A DNA stretch of 64,000 bases from Corynebacterium anserum (lineage in GTDB: Bacteria; Actinomycetota; Actinomycetes; Mycobacteriales; Mycobacteriaceae): NCBI RefSeq assembly GCF_014262665.1, contig NZ_CP046883.1, forward strand, positions 868,001 to 932,000. Direction: 5' to 3'. This document shows positions 46,315 through 55,381 of the stretch, piece after piece; the stretch's first letter is position 1, and every line of letters starts with the position of its first letter. The position numbers and the translations under genes are program-made. The notes below the pieces were generated by a model. That model was given only the letters and a program-made list of their open reading frames with translations. It made no database searches and was not told the DNA's origin.

Positions 46315-47229
46315 CTAGCGGCTGGAGCCGGAGGTGCCGGCGGGTTTAGTAGCGAAGTGGCGCTCGGCTAGAACCATTGCGGTGACGAGAGCGGCACCCG
46401 CACAGAACATCACAACGCAGAGTCCCACATGGTTGCTCGGGGGGAGAAGGGTGGCGTCATTATCCTGCCATGGCCAGAGTGCGCGAAGAGAGCCGAACAT
46501 GAGGCCAGCCATGACAAGCAATGTCATGGTACGGGTGTGAATCAGCAGTTTTTCTAGAATGCGGACGAAAAGAATGAGGCCCGTGGCTGCGCCCAAGGCG
46601 AACACGGCAAGGTAGCCTATGTCGCGGTTGTCCACGGCGGACATCGTGGCAGAGTACAGACCTACGGAAAGAAGAAAAAAAGATCCGGAGACTCCAGGCA
46701 GAACCAAGGCGCAAATCGCAATCGCCGCGGTACAAAATACCATCACCATATTCGGATCTTCTTTTGGAGCGCTGGTTAATCCTGTCAGGAAGAATGTGGC
46801 GCATGCGGCAAGGACGAAAGCCGTAGTACCTTTGGCAATTTTCTTGCGGCCATCTGTCCAATCGATCATCAAAAGAGGAACGGAAATGGATACCAACACC
46901 ATGCCCATGAACAGGGCGCGCGAGACTTCCGGCTGATTACTGACAAAGCTTTCCATGACCCCGGCCATTGTCACCACGCACAGAAACATTCCGGCGAGGA
47001 GTGGTCCAAGTAGAAGCCAGTCCAAGGACCTCACACGGTCTACAGCCTCGGACCGTTTCTCCGACGGGCCTTTTACGAGGAGCTTTAGCGAATCGAGAAA
47101 CCGGTTGGCGGCATAAAGCACACGTTCGTACACACCGGTGACGAGGGCAATGGTGCCGCCGGAGACGCCGGGGACGAGTTCCGCCATACCGATCAAGGCT
47201 CCGCGGACAATGTTCAGGATGATGGTCAT
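46315..47229 (-). CDS. DUF368 membrane protein, polyprenyl-phosphate transporter PopT type
   Basis: A 304-residue protein with about eight helices. The two family motifs face each other in sequence: ELVPGVSGGTIALVTGVYE (about 17-35) and VLPGVSGSFFLLSVGLY (about 176-192). DUF368 proteins were shown to move undecaprenyl phosphate back across the membrane for cell-wall synthesis. Here the carrier could be decaprenyl phosphate, used for arabinogalactan. ATG 47229 has TAGTCT six bases upstream. It is convergent with polA and divergent from rpsA. Confidence 0.88.
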   Translation of the reverse strand: MTIILNIVRGALIGMAELVPGVSGGTIALVTGVYERVLYAANRFLDSLKLLVKGPSEKRSEAVDRVRSLDWLLLGPLLAGMFLCVVTMAGVMESFVSNQPEVSRALFMGMVLVSISVPLLMIDWTDGRKKIAKGTTAFVLAACATFFLTGLTSAPKEDPNMVMVFCTAAIAICALVLPGVSGSFFLLSVGLYSATMSAVDNRDIGYLAVFALGAATGLILFVRILEKLLIHTRTMTLLVMAGLMFGSLRALWPWQDNDATLLPPSNHVGLCVVMFCAGAALVTAMVLAERHFATKPAGTSGSSR

Positions 47230-47283
47230 TAATCCAGACTAAACGATGCGTAGAAAAAAGTTGGGACATGGATGGCGGCATGT

Positions 47284-47312
47284 TTGCGCAGGCCACAGGC
47301 CTCGTGTACGGT
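47284..47312 (+). promoter_or_regulatory. rpsA promoter, -35 TTGCGC and -10 TACGGT
   Basis: TTGCGC (47284-47289) and TACGGT (47307-47312) are 17 bp apart, in the 244-bp gap before rpsA. Transcription would begin near 47319 and give a leader of about 155 nt. An AGAGCG/CGCTCT stem (around 47403-47428) lies in that leader. S1 autoregulates on its own leader in other bacteria; whether it does here is inference. Confidence 0.5.
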
Positions 47313-47473
47313 CTACAGTGTTGTGTGCCTGGGGATTACTGTCCCTAGGAGGCGTTCTCACGTGTTCTGCGGTGCCGTTTCGGCCGAGAAAGGGCGGGTG
47401 AGAGCGAGCTTCGTAAGGCACGCTCTGGTAACTGTCCAATTCTATTTCAATCCGTTTCGGAGACTACTACTAC

Positions 47474-48940
47474 ATGTCCACCAACAACGTCCCTCAGGTA
47501 GCCATCAACGACATCGGCTCCGCTGAGGATTTCCTCGCTGCTGTCGATGCCACCATCAAGTACTTCAACGATGGTGACATTGTCGAAGGCACCGTCGTCA
47601 AGGTCGATCACGACGAGGTCCTTCTGGACATCGGATACAAGACCGAGGGTGTCATCCCTTCCCGTGAGCTGTCCATCAAGCACGACGTAGACCCGAGCGA
47701 GGTCGTTGAGGTCGGCGACGAGATCGATGCTTTGGTTCTCACCAAAGAGGACAAGGAAGGTCGCCTCATCCTCTCCAAGAAGCGTGCACAGTACGAGCGC
47801 GCTTGGGGTGCCATCGAAGAGCTCAAGGAGAAGGATGAGCCAGTTACCGGCACCGTTATTGAGGTTGTCAAGGGTGGCCTGATCCTCGATATCGGCCTCC
47901 GTGGCTTCCTGCCAGCTTCTCTTGTTGAGATGCGTCGTGTGCGTGATCTGCAGCCATACATCGGGCAGGAGATCGAGGCCAAGATTATCGAGCTGGACAA
48001 GCACCGCAACAACGTTGTGCTATCTCGCCGTGCATGGCTGGAGCAGACTCAGTCTGAGGTTCGTTCCGAGTTCTTGCACCAGCTGCAGAAGGGCCAGGTT
48101 CGCAAGGGAGTGGTGTCTTCCATCGTCAACTTTGGTGCATTCGTCGACTTGGGTGGCGTAGACGGTCTGGTTCACGTCTCGGAGCTGTCGTGGAAGCACA
48201 TTGATCACCCATCCGAGGTGGTCACCGTCGGCGATGAAGTCACCGTTGAGGTTCTGGATGTTGATCTGGATCGCGAGCGCGTGTCTCTGTCCTTGAAGGC
48301 AACGCAGGAAGACCCATGGCGTGTCTTCGCTCGCACCCACGCAATCGGCCAGATTGTTCCGGGCAAGGTCACCAAGTTGGTTCCATTTGGTGCGTTCGTT
48401 CGCGTGGACGAGGGCATCGAGGGTCTGGTACACATCTCCGAGTTGGCAGAACGCCACGTCGAGGTACCAGATCAGGTTGTTGCAGTTGGTCAAGATGCCA
48501 TGGTCAAGGTCATCGACATCGACTTGGAGCGTCGTCGCATTTCCCTGTCCCTCAAGCAGGCTGACGAGGACTACACTGAGGAGTTCGACCCATCCAAGTA
48601 CGGCATGGCTGATTCCTACGACGAGCAGGGTAACTACATTTTCCCTGAGGGCTTCGATGCCGAAACCAACGAGTGGCTCGAAGGCTACGAGGAGCAGCGC
48701 ACGGAGTGGGAGAACCGTTACGCCGAGGCGGAGCGTCGTCACCGTCTGCACACCGCTCAGATCGAGCGTAACCGTGCAGCTGCAGCCGAAGCCGCAGCAA
48801 ACGGTGAGGGAGGCTACTCCTCTGAGTCCAACAGCTCTTCCTCCGCTCAATCTGAGTCCGCGTCCTCCGACGCAGGAACGCTGGCCTCCGATGAGCAGCT
48901 CGCTGCACTGCGTGAAAAGCTGGCAGGTAGCGCTGAATAA
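47474..48940 (+). CDS. rpsA: 30S ribosomal protein S1 RpsA
   Basis: S1 binds mRNA and helps start translation. The 488-residue protein has four S1 domains at about 33-105, 120-190, 207-278 and 292-365, as usual in Actinobacteria. Each begins like GDIVEGTVVKVDHDEVLLDIG and ends near LSLKAT or LSLKQA. The C-terminal 100 residues are acidic and Ser/Ala/Glu-rich, without an S1 fold. The start ATG 47474 has only GGAG about 13 nt upstream, a weak site as is common for this gene. A terminator follows at 49024. Confidence 0.97.
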   Translation: MSTNNVPQVAINDIGSAEDFLAAVDATIKYFNDGDIVEGTVVKVDHDEVLLDIGYKTEGVIPSRELSIKHDVDPSEVVEVGDEIDALVLTKEDKEGRLILSKKRAQYERAWGAIEELKEKDEPVTGTVIEVVKGGLILDIGLRGFLPASLVEMRRVRDLQPYIGQEIEAKIIELDKHRNNVVLSRRAWLEQTQSEVRSEFLHQLQKGQVRKGVVSSIVNFGAFVDLGGVDGLVHVSELSWKHIDHPSEVVTVGDEVTVEVLDVDLDRERVSLSLKATQEDPWRVFARTHAIGQIVPGKVTKLVPFGAFVRVDEGIEGLVHISELAERHVEVPDQVVAVGQDAMVKVIDIDLERRRISLSLKQADEDYTEEFDPSKYGMADSYDEQGNYIFPEGFDAETNEWLEGYEEQRTEWENRYAEAERRHRLHTAQIERNRAAAAEAAANGEGGYSSESNSSSSAQSESASSDAGTLASDEQLAALREKLAGSAE

Positions 48941-49023
48941 CCCGCCGCCATTCGTTGACGGTCATACTCGACCAGCCCCGGCGGCGTGAAAGCGCTGGCT
49001 AAAGCCGGTCGATGAGAGAAAAA

Positions 49024-49058
49024 GAACGCCCGTATCCTTGACGTGGGAACGGGCGTTC
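49024..49058 (+). terminator. Hairpin terminator after rpsA
   Basis: GAACGCCCGT (49024-49033) pairs perfectly with ACGGGCGTTC (49049-49058) over 10 bp with a 15-nt loop. The T-run is poor (AACTTT), so termination may be partial, with read-through to the amidohydrolase gene. Confidence 0.65.
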
Positions 49059-49084
49059 AACTTTGTCGCGGCACTGTGCTACTC

Positions 49085-50815
49085 ATGGATGGCATGAAAA
49101 TCTTCGCGAACGCTCGTGTCTACACCATGAGTCATTCATCCTCACAAATGCGAACCGGTCAGTATACGGGGGAAACCTTAGCGGAAGCACTCGTTGTTGA
49201 AGGGGACAAGATTTCCTTTGTAGGCAGCGTGGCTGAAACTCGTGATTTTGTCCGCTCGCGGTTGAGGGATAATTCTCGAGTCGAAGAGATTGACTGTGGC
49301 GGTGGTGTGATCCTACCGGGTTTTGTCGATGCTCATATCCATGCCATGGCCACGGCGGCTTCGCGCTGTGAAGTAGATCTTAGGGATTGTCGCAGCATGA
49401 GGGAGGCTGCACATCGCATAGTCGAACATGCCCGCAGACTGCCCGTCGGACAGTGGGTTACTGGGGGACGATGGGACGCGAACGCGTGGAACGATGTGGT
49501 GGAACCTCACCGAGCATTGCTTGATGAATTACTGCCGGACCGTCCTGTCGCTGTGTGGTCCGTCGATTTTCACACTTTGTGGCTCAATGCTGCGGCTCTG
49601 GACTACGTGGGTATAGATGACGCCACCCCGGATCCACCCGGCGGGTGCATCGTGCGTGACGAACGCGCCGCCATCACTGGAGTCCTCAAGGAAGAGGCTG
49701 CGATGCGGGCTGCGCGTAGATTTCCCGTTGTGCCACTTGCCGCGCGCATCGAGCAATTGCGCCAAGCACAACAGGCTTGGCTGGCTGAAGGAATCATTGG
49801 TGTTCATGATTTCGATGGGGGTAATTCCCGCGAGGCATGGCGCGGCTTAAACGCTTCCGGCGAGCTCCTCTTGCACGTTGTGAAGTATCTGCGGGTGGAA
49901 GAGTGGGAGGACGCTGTCATGAGCGGTTGGAAGACGGGTAACCGGGAAGGAAGCCGCTTTGTTCAGGGCGGGCTCAAGTTGTTTTCCGACGGTGCACTGG
50001 GGTCTCAAACGTGTCATATGTCCCACCCTTTCCCACAACCAGCCCGTGATGGCTCCCTGAACTACGGACTGCAGGTCTCTAGTCGAGATACGTTAGCGGA
50101 TCAGGTATGTCAGGCTTATCAGCGTGGTATTTCGGTAGCCATACATGCCATTGGAGATCAAGCCAATCACAATGTCCTTCACACGTTTTTGCGCACTGAG
50201 CCTCAACGGTTGAAAGCAATGCAGCGAACCGGTGTTCCCCTCCGCCCACGCCTCGAACATGCTCAATTCATGCAGTTGGCAGATGTACGCCTTGCTGCGA
50301 AACTCGGAGTCATCGCTTCGATGCAACCCCGCCATTGCATTTCGGACATACCATTACTTCCGCTGGTTGAACACAATCCTGGACTGGTTGCCTATCCCTG
50401 GAAAGATTTGAGTGAGAAAGGTGTCACTATAGCCTTTGGCTCTGATGCCCCCGTAGAACCGACCAATCCTTTTGCGGCAATCTACGCCGCAATGACCCGT
50501 GCGAGCATTGACGGTGATCCTTCGACGAGTTTCCAACCCGATCGCCGAATTTCTGCTTATGACGCCGTGCGTGCCCACACCGTCGGCGCAGCCTACGCGG
50601 CAGGGATCGAACAGGATACGGGTGTATTGGCGGCTGGGAAAAATGCGGACTTTATCATCGTGGATACGGATCCTTTTGTCACCGACGAGTGGGGAGGCAA
50701 TGGGATGTCTGGGACGTATCCTTCGGAAGAATCATTGTTCGCTCATGCCAGTGCGGTACGTGATACGTCGGTGAATATGACGATTGCTGCGGGAAGAGTA
50801 GTGTACGCGAGATGA
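49085..50815 (+). CDS. YtcJ-like amidohydrolase (amidohydrolase family 3)
   Basis: A 576-residue metal-dependent hydrolase. The metal motif VDAHIHAMATAAS lies at about 85-97. FSDGALGSQTCHM, ISVAIHAIGDQAN, and FGSDAPVEPTNPFAAIYAAM carry further metal ligands, and TVGAAYAAGIEQDTGVLAAG is the composite-domain return seen in family members. Substrates of the family vary and are mostly unknown. ATG 49085 and ATG 49094 are both possible; upstream GTG codons overlap the rpsA terminator. The stop overlaps the ABC exporter gene by 4 bp (ATGA), which links the two functionally. Confidence 0.85.
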   Translation: MDGMKIFANARVYTMSHSSSQMRTGQYTGETLAEALVVEGDKISFVGSVAETRDFVRSRLRDNSRVEEIDCGGGVILPGFVDAHIHAMATAASRCEVDLRDCRSMREAAHRIVEHARRLPVGQWVTGGRWDANAWNDVVEPHRALLDELLPDRPVAVWSVDFHTLWLNAAALDYVGIDDATPDPPGGCIVRDERAAITGVLKEEAAMRAARRFPVVPLAARIEQLRQAQQAWLAEGIIGVHDFDGGNSREAWRGLNASGELLLHVVKYLRVEEWEDAVMSGWKTGNREGSRFVQGGLKLFSDGALGSQTCHMSHPFPQPARDGSLNYGLQVSSRDTLADQVCQAYQRGISVAIHAIGDQANHNVLHTFLRTEPQRLKAMQRTGVPLRPRLEHAQFMQLADVRLAAKLGVIASMQPRHCISDIPLLPLVEHNPGLVAYPWKDLSEKGVTIAFGSDAPVEPTNPFAAIYAAMTRASIDGDPSTSFQPDRRISAYDAVRAHTVGAAYAAGIEQDTGVLAAGKNADFIIVDTDPFVTDEWGGNGMSGTYPSEESLFAHASAVRDTSVNMTIAAGRVVYAR

Positions 50816-52584
50816 CATTGATGACAGATCCTAGCTCGATGACCAGAACGTCCGGGGCTTTTCGCACTCTGTTGGGCATGCTGGCTTTCCACAGAGGCGC
50901 GCTTGTCTTGGGGATTGTGTTTGCGTTGGTTAACTCCGTGGGTGCGTTGCTACAGCCAGAGGTCATGAACAGGATTATCGGTGAGGTTGGCCATGGCTCA
51001 GTAACGGACCTGGTTCTCGTCTTGTTCGCGATCATGTTGGTAACAGCGGTGGCATCTGCCTGCCAGATTTTCGTTCTCAACCGCACTGCCGAGGCAGCAG
51101 TTTTTCAGACTCGAGGACGCCTTATAGCTCGCATGCTGAGATTGCCGATGGCACGTTATGACAGCATGCGTACTGGTGATCTCGTCACGCGATTGGGCTC
51201 TGATACCACCTTGATTCGCTCTGCGTTTACCGGAGGCCTTGTCGACGCTATTGCTGGTGTGGTCACCATGCTGGGATCCATCATTTTGATGGCACTGATT
51301 GATGTCTTCTTGCTCAGTATGGTGCTGGTGTTGGTGGCAGGAACTGTGGTGATTGTGGTGATCGCATCGAAAAAGATCCAGCGATACACCAAACAGTTGC
51401 AGAAATCTGTCGGGCTGTTGGGCGCTGGCATGGATCGCGCTCTTGTTGCTATTCGAACTATTCGGGCTGCCAATGCCCAACAACAGGTGGAAGATGATCT
51501 GGTGGCGGAGGCAGAACGCGCATTCGGTAAGGGTAAGCAAACAGCGAAAATTGAGGCTTTTCTCTATCCCGTGAGCGGTTTGGCGTTGCAGGCCAGTTTT
51601 CTCATTGTGTTGGGAGTAGGAGGCGCGCGTGTTTCCACTGGAACAATCGCCGTGGGTGATCTTGTCGCCTTTGCTCTCTACTTGTTCATGCTCGCTATGC
51701 CTCTCGGGCAGATTTTCGGAGCGGTGACAACGATCCGTTCGGCGATGGGGGCTATCGAGCGGATACAGGAAGTACTAGATACCCCCGAGGAATCCACCGC
51801 CGGTGACGAGGCGCAATTGGCCTCGTCCCTTTCCTTCGACGCCATCTCCTTCTCCTATCCATCTGCGAAAGAAATGGAAGGGGAGTCGGTGGAATCCGTG
51901 GTTCGTACTGAGGTGCTGCATGATGTGAGTTTTCAGATACCGGCCGGTAAAGTCACAGCTTTTGTTGGTCCATCGGGATCTGGAAAATCCACCACGCTTG
52001 CTTTAATGCAGCGGTTCTACGATCCTGACTCTGGCACGATCTACCTAGGAGAGCAGAACATGTCTGGCCTCACACGGGAGTCGGTACGTCGTTCTATCGG
52101 TTACGTTGAACAAGAAGCAGCGGTGCTGGCGGGAACAGTGCGTGACAACTTGCTGCTGGCGAGGTACGATGCTACAGACGGCGAATGCTGGGACTGTGTG
52201 CGACAGGTGGGATTGGATCAGCACTTTCAGCAGGCAGAAGGTCTAGACACGCTTATTGGTGACCGTGGCATGAGCCTCTCGGGTGGTCAGCGCCAGCGCT
52301 TAGCATTGGCTCGCATGCTTTTGATGGATGCCCCGATTTTGCTATTAGACGAACCAACGTCCGCGGTGGATTCTCGCAATGAGCAGCTTATTTTGGATGC
52401 AATTGCAGATTCTGCCCGTGGACGGACACTCGTGGTAGTCGCCCACAGGTTGTCCACCGTGATTGACGCGGATCAGATTATTGTTATGGAAGCTGGCAGA
52501 GTGGTTGCCGTAGGTACACATGAAGAATTGCTGCAGATCAGCACGCTGTATCGTGATCTAGCACACCGTCAGCTCTTGGATTAG
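50812..52584 (+). CDS. ABC exporter, fused membrane and ATPase domains
   Basis: A 590-residue half transporter. Six helices occupy about 25-315 (type-1 exporter fold), followed by an ATPase with Walker [11 protein letters not shown] (about 386-395), signature MSLSGGQRQRLALARML, Walker B ILLLDEPTSAVDS and switch His VVAHRLST. It probably acts as a homodimer to export a hydrophobic compound or peptide. The start overlaps the amidohydrolase stop, so both are made together; the cargo cannot be read from sequence. Confidence 0.92.
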   Translation: MTLMTDPSSMTRTSGAFRTLLGMLAFHRGALVLGIVFALVNSVGALLQPEVMNRIIGEVGHGSVTDLVLVLFAIMLVTAVASACQIFVLNRTAEAAVFQTRGRLIARMLRLPMARYDSMRTGDLVTRLGSDTTLIRSAFTGGLVDAIAGVVTMLGSIILMALIDVFLLSMVLVLVAGTVVIVVIASKKIQRYTKQLQKSVGLLGAGMDRALVAIRTIRAANAQQQVEDDLVAEAERAFGKGKQTAKIEAFLYPVSGLALQASFLIVLGVGGARVSTGTIAVGDLVAFALYLFMLAMPLGQIFGAVTTIRSAMGAIERIQEVLDTPEESTAGDEAQLASSLSFDAISFSYPSAKEMEGESVESVVRTEVLHDVSFQIPAGKVTAFVGPSGSGKSTTLALMQRFYDPDSGTIYLGEQNMSGLTRESVRRSIGYVEQEAAVLAGTVRDNLLLARYDATDGECWDCVRQVGLDQHFQQAEGLDTLIGDRGMSLSGGQRQRLALARMLLMDAPILLLDEPTSAVDSRNEQLILDAIADSARGRTLVVVAHRLSTVIDADQIIVMEAGRVVAVGTHEELLQISTLYRDLAHRQLLD

Positions 52585-52660
52585 GTTCCCCGGTTCAGTC
52601 TCCGTTGAGAAGGCTTTTTGGGTTTCTTTTCGCTGTCTTTCTCATGGGTGAACAACAATA

Positions 52661-52688
52661 GTCCCTCTCAGCGTAGCCTGAGAGGGAC
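52661..52688 (-). terminator. 11-bp hairpin between convergent exporter and htdX-like genes
   Basis: GTCCCTCTCAG (52661-52671), loop CGTAGC, CTGAGAGGGAC (52678-52688), perfect over 11 bp. On the minus strand it is followed by TATTGTTGTT, which is moderately T-rich, so I assign it to the htdX-like gene. On the plus strand the tail is not T-rich. Confidence 0.65.
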
Positions 52689-52711
52689 GAGGACGGTGAT
52701 GTGCAGGAGGC

Positions 52712-53620
52712 CTAGAGAGCGTCTATGCGTCCGGTAGCATGCAGCGTATCCAATTTTGATGCTTTGCGCAGCTGTAGATCCCAGCTGGTGTTGTCCTTCT
52801 TAGCGAAGTAGGCAATGGAAGCTGGGAGGACCACTGGTTTAGCAAAATCCACCTGGAAGCGAGCCGCTGGTGGAATCTGTCCCTCCAGACCACGCAACAT
52901 GGTGGCTGCAGACCACATGCCGTGTGCAATGGTGGCGGGGAATCCAAAGGCCTTGGCGCCGAGGTTGGAAACGTGGATAGGGTTCTTATCGCCGGAAGCC
53001 TCAGCATAAATCTTGATGTCTTCCGGGGTCACGCGGTAGCTGGCAGTCGGTGATACTTCTGGTTTCTCCGCTTTATCGAGAAGGCGCGCATCCGTCGGCT
53101 CGACGTTCTTGTAAGGGGAGGAGCTTGAAAGTTTAGCGCCCTTCGCGAGGAATGCAGAGGTTTGTGTCCAAATGTCCTCACCAGCGACGGAAACCGTGGT
53201 GATGAAATCGATGAGTACGCCCTTGGTGTGAGGACGCAGGTTCTCCGCATGCACGGAGATGTCCAGCACATCGTCGACTGTTAGGGGACGAGTTTGCTCG
53301 ATGGTGTTGTTGAGATGAACCAGTCCCACCGCAGTCAAAGGGAAGTCTTTTGAGGTCATCACCTTCATAACGAGAGGGAAAGACAACACGTAGGGATAGG
53401 TCAGTGGCAGTTCGTTGCGGAGGCGCAGTCCCGTCGCGCTGTTGTAGGCAGCGAGGTGACGAACATCGATTTTCACGCCTTTGACTTTGTACGCGGTGGT
53501 GGGGTTCTCCTTGGCGCTGCGCTTGGTACCCACGCCCGGAATGATGTCCTTGACCGCGTTGCGGTATTCGTCCATCAGCACTGGGATGGAATCGAGTTCC
53601 TTGTAGGTCACGGTAGTCAT
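52712..53620 (-). CDS. htdX: MaoC-like double hot-dog (R)-hydroxyacyl dehydratase, HtdX type
   Basis: A 302-residue protein with two hot-dog halves. The C-terminal half carries the hydratase-2 motif YAEASGDKNPIHVSNLGAKA (about 211-230) followed by PATIAHGMW; the N-terminal half lacks it. This layout is that of HtdX/HtdY dehydratases acting on 3-hydroxyacyl thioesters. It is downstream of a FabG4-type reductase, as in M. tuberculosis Rv0241c-Rv0242c. A purine-rich stretch with AAGGAAA lies about 14 nt upstream of ATG 53620. A gap of 117 bp separates it from fabG. Confidence 0.88.
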   Translation of the reverse strand: MTTVTYKELDSIPVLMDEYRNAVKDIIPGVGTKRSAKENPTTAYKVKGVKIDVRHLAAYNSATGLRLRNELPLTYPYVLSFPLVMKVMTSKDFPLTAVGLVHLNNTIEQTRPLTVDDVLDISVHAENLRPHTKGVLIDFITTVSVAGEDIWTQTSAFLAKGAKLSSSSPYKNVEPTDARLLDKAEKPEVSPTASYRVTPEDIKIYAEASGDKNPIHVSNLGAKAFGFPATIAHGMWSAATMLRGLEGQIPPAARFQVDFAKPVVLPASIAYFAKKDNTSWDLQLRKASKLDTLHATGRIDAL

Positions 53621-53737
53621 TGTGTGCTGTGTTTCCTTTTCCTTTTTCGACGCCAGCAGACTCTAGTTATGCACGTCATTAATGCGAGCAATTCCCAACA
53701 CCTAGCTTAGATAGCTGGCGTTGGGAACGCTGGGGAA

Positions 53738-55090
53738 TTAAGCGCCCAACAGACCCTGGCCACAGACACGGATAGTGTTGCCGGTGACGGAGCTGGAGGC
53801 TGGAGCTGCGAAGTAAGCGATTGCTTCTGCAACGTCCACGGTCTGACCACCCTGGTGCAGGGAGCTCATCAGACGACCAGCCTGGCGGGTTCCGAATGGG
53901 ATGGCTGCTGTCATGGCAGTTTCAATGAAGCCCGGCGCAACAGCATTGATGGTGATGTTCTTCTCTGCCAGCTTGGCAGAGAGAGAATCGACGAAACCGA
54001 TGATTGCGGCCTTGGTCAGGCCGTAGTTGGTCTGACCTCGGTTACCGGCGATACCAGCGATAGAGGAAACGCCGATGACGCGACCGTTTTCTGCCAAACC
54101 ACCATTAGCGAGCAGGCCCTCGGTGATGCGTACTGGGGCGATGAGGTTGACGGACATGACTGCGTTCCAGCGGCCTTCATCCATGTTGGCGAGCAGCTTA
54201 TCGCGGGTAATACCAGCGTTGTGAACGATGATGTCCACTGGTCCACCGTGACGTTGCTCGGCGTGTTCCTTGATCTTGTCTGCAGCATCAGCTGCGGTGA
54301 CATCCAATGGGAGGGCGGTTCCCTTGACCTTATTGGCGGTTTCGGTCAGACCTTCACCTGCTTGAGGGACGTCTACGCAAATGACCTTGGCGCCGTCGCG
54401 AGCTAGAACTTCGGCGATGGTAGCGCCGATACCGCGAGCCGCACCGGTTACGACGGCGATCTTTCCTTCGGTGGGCAGATCCCAGTTCGAGGGAAGCTCA
54501 GCTCCCTCAGCGCCTACGCGAATAACCTGTGCGTCGACAAAAGCGGACTTTCCAGAGAGGAGGAATCGGATGGTAGATTCCACGCCGGAGAGATCATCGG
54601 AGGATACTTCTGGGGCAACGTAGACCAACTGAGCGGTAGCGCCACGCAGCAGCTCCTTGGCCACGGAGCGAGTGAAGCCTTCGAGGCCACGCTGGACGAT
54701 GCGTTCATCGGCGTCGTCGCACAGCTCCGGGGTGGTGCCGATGACGACGATGCGGCCGGATGGTTTGATCTGGCGCATGATTGGGTGGAAAAAGTCGAAA
54801 ATTTCCTGGAGGTCTTCGGGACGCTTGATACCGGTCGCATCGAAAACGAATGCTGCGTGCTTACCTTCTCCGGCAGTGTCGGTGACCTGGTAGTCGCCAG
54901 AGAGAAGGCTCTTGAGACCATCGGCGATGCGACCACGGCCACCTAGCAGGACGGTGCCGTCGAGGGCAGGCTCGCCCTTCTTGTAACGGCGTAGAGGCTC
55001 CTGCTGTGGAATACCGATCTTAGGTGCGATGAACTTACCGGCCGGGGAATCCAAGAACTGCAGGAATGCGTCCTTCTTTGGTGCAGACAC
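53738..55090 (-). CDS. fabG4: High-molecular-weight 3-oxoacyl reductase FabG4 type
   Basis: A 450-residue reductase for 3-oxoacyl-CoA or -ACP. The first 200 residues form a flavodoxin-like, non-catalytic domain ([16 protein letters not shown]). The SDR domain begins at about 209 with the cofactor loop [18 protein letters not shown], then [13 protein letters not shown] and the Ser-Tyr-Lys set in [20 protein letters not shown]. The size and the two-domain structure match M. tuberculosis FabG4 (454 residues). The start GTG 55090 is well supported by CAAGGAG seven bases upstream; the frame upstream is not coding. It is divergent from fadA by 291 bp. Confidence 0.93.
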   Translation of the reverse strand: MSAPKKDAFLQFLDSPAGKFIAPKIGIPQQEPLRRYKKGEPALDGTVLLGGRGRIADGLKSLLSGDYQVTDTAGEGKHAAFVFDATGIKRPEDLQEIFDFFHPIMRQIKPSGRIVVIGTTPELCDDADERIVQRGLEGFTRSVAKELLRGATAQLVYVAPEVSSDDLSGVESTIRFLLSGKSAFVDAQVIRVGAEGAELPSNWDLPTEGKIAVVTGAARGIGATIAEVLARDGAKVICVDVPQAGEGLTETANKVKGTALPLDVTAADAADKIKEHAEQRHGGPVDIIVHNAGITRDKLLANMDEGRWNAVMSVNLIAPVRITEGLLANGGLAENGRVIGVSSIAGIAGNRGQTNYGLTKAAIIGFVDSLSAKLAEKNITINAVAPGFIETAMTAAIPFGTRQAGRLMSSLHQGGQTVDVAEAIAYFAAPASSSVTGNTIRVCGQGLLGA

Positions 55091-55381
55091 GTAAAAACTC
55101 CTTGACGTATTTTGCTGCGATATGTGTTGTCTAGCTCTCCACGATAGCGAAGGGGCGAGAAGGTGTCTTGGAGTGGAGAACTCCGTCACTATTTCCCGTC
55201 TTTCATTAACGCACATCGCCAAGACAATGTATGTTCTTGTATATAACCCTACGGTGTGATCGAGCTCAAGGTGTGACATCGAAGAAACTTGGCGCACACT
55301 TTTGTTCGTGTACAGTCACCGGGAGTGCCCGTGTGCGCATACACCGCTAACAACCACTACTTCCATGGAGAGAATCTGACT
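55091..55381. other. 291-bp divergent control region between fabG4 and fadA
   Basis: No gene fits here. On the plus side the likely fadA promoter is at 55289-55316. On the fabG4 side I can see only the CAAGGAG ribosome site with certainty. A region around 55225-55245 is AT-rich (ATGTATGTTCTTGTATAT) and could bind a regulator. Confidence 0.4.
55289..55316 (+). promoter_or_regulatory. fadA promoter, -35 TTGGCG and -10 TACAGT
   Basis: TTGGCG (55289-55294) and TACAGT (55311-55316) are 16 bp apart, upstream of the fadA ATG at 55382. The transcript would have a leader of about 60 nt and use GGAGAG as ribosome site. Confidence 0.45.

Noticed and set aside
48020-48850. Open frame of about 275 codons antisense to rpsA
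   Set aside because: It is antisense to conserved S1 domains and has a repetitive composition that mirrors the S1 repeats; no independent evidence.
55091-55297. Extended fabG start giving 69 extra residues
   Set aside because: The extension covers the divergent promoter region and lacks family similarity; the GTG at 55090 has a well-placed AAGGAG.
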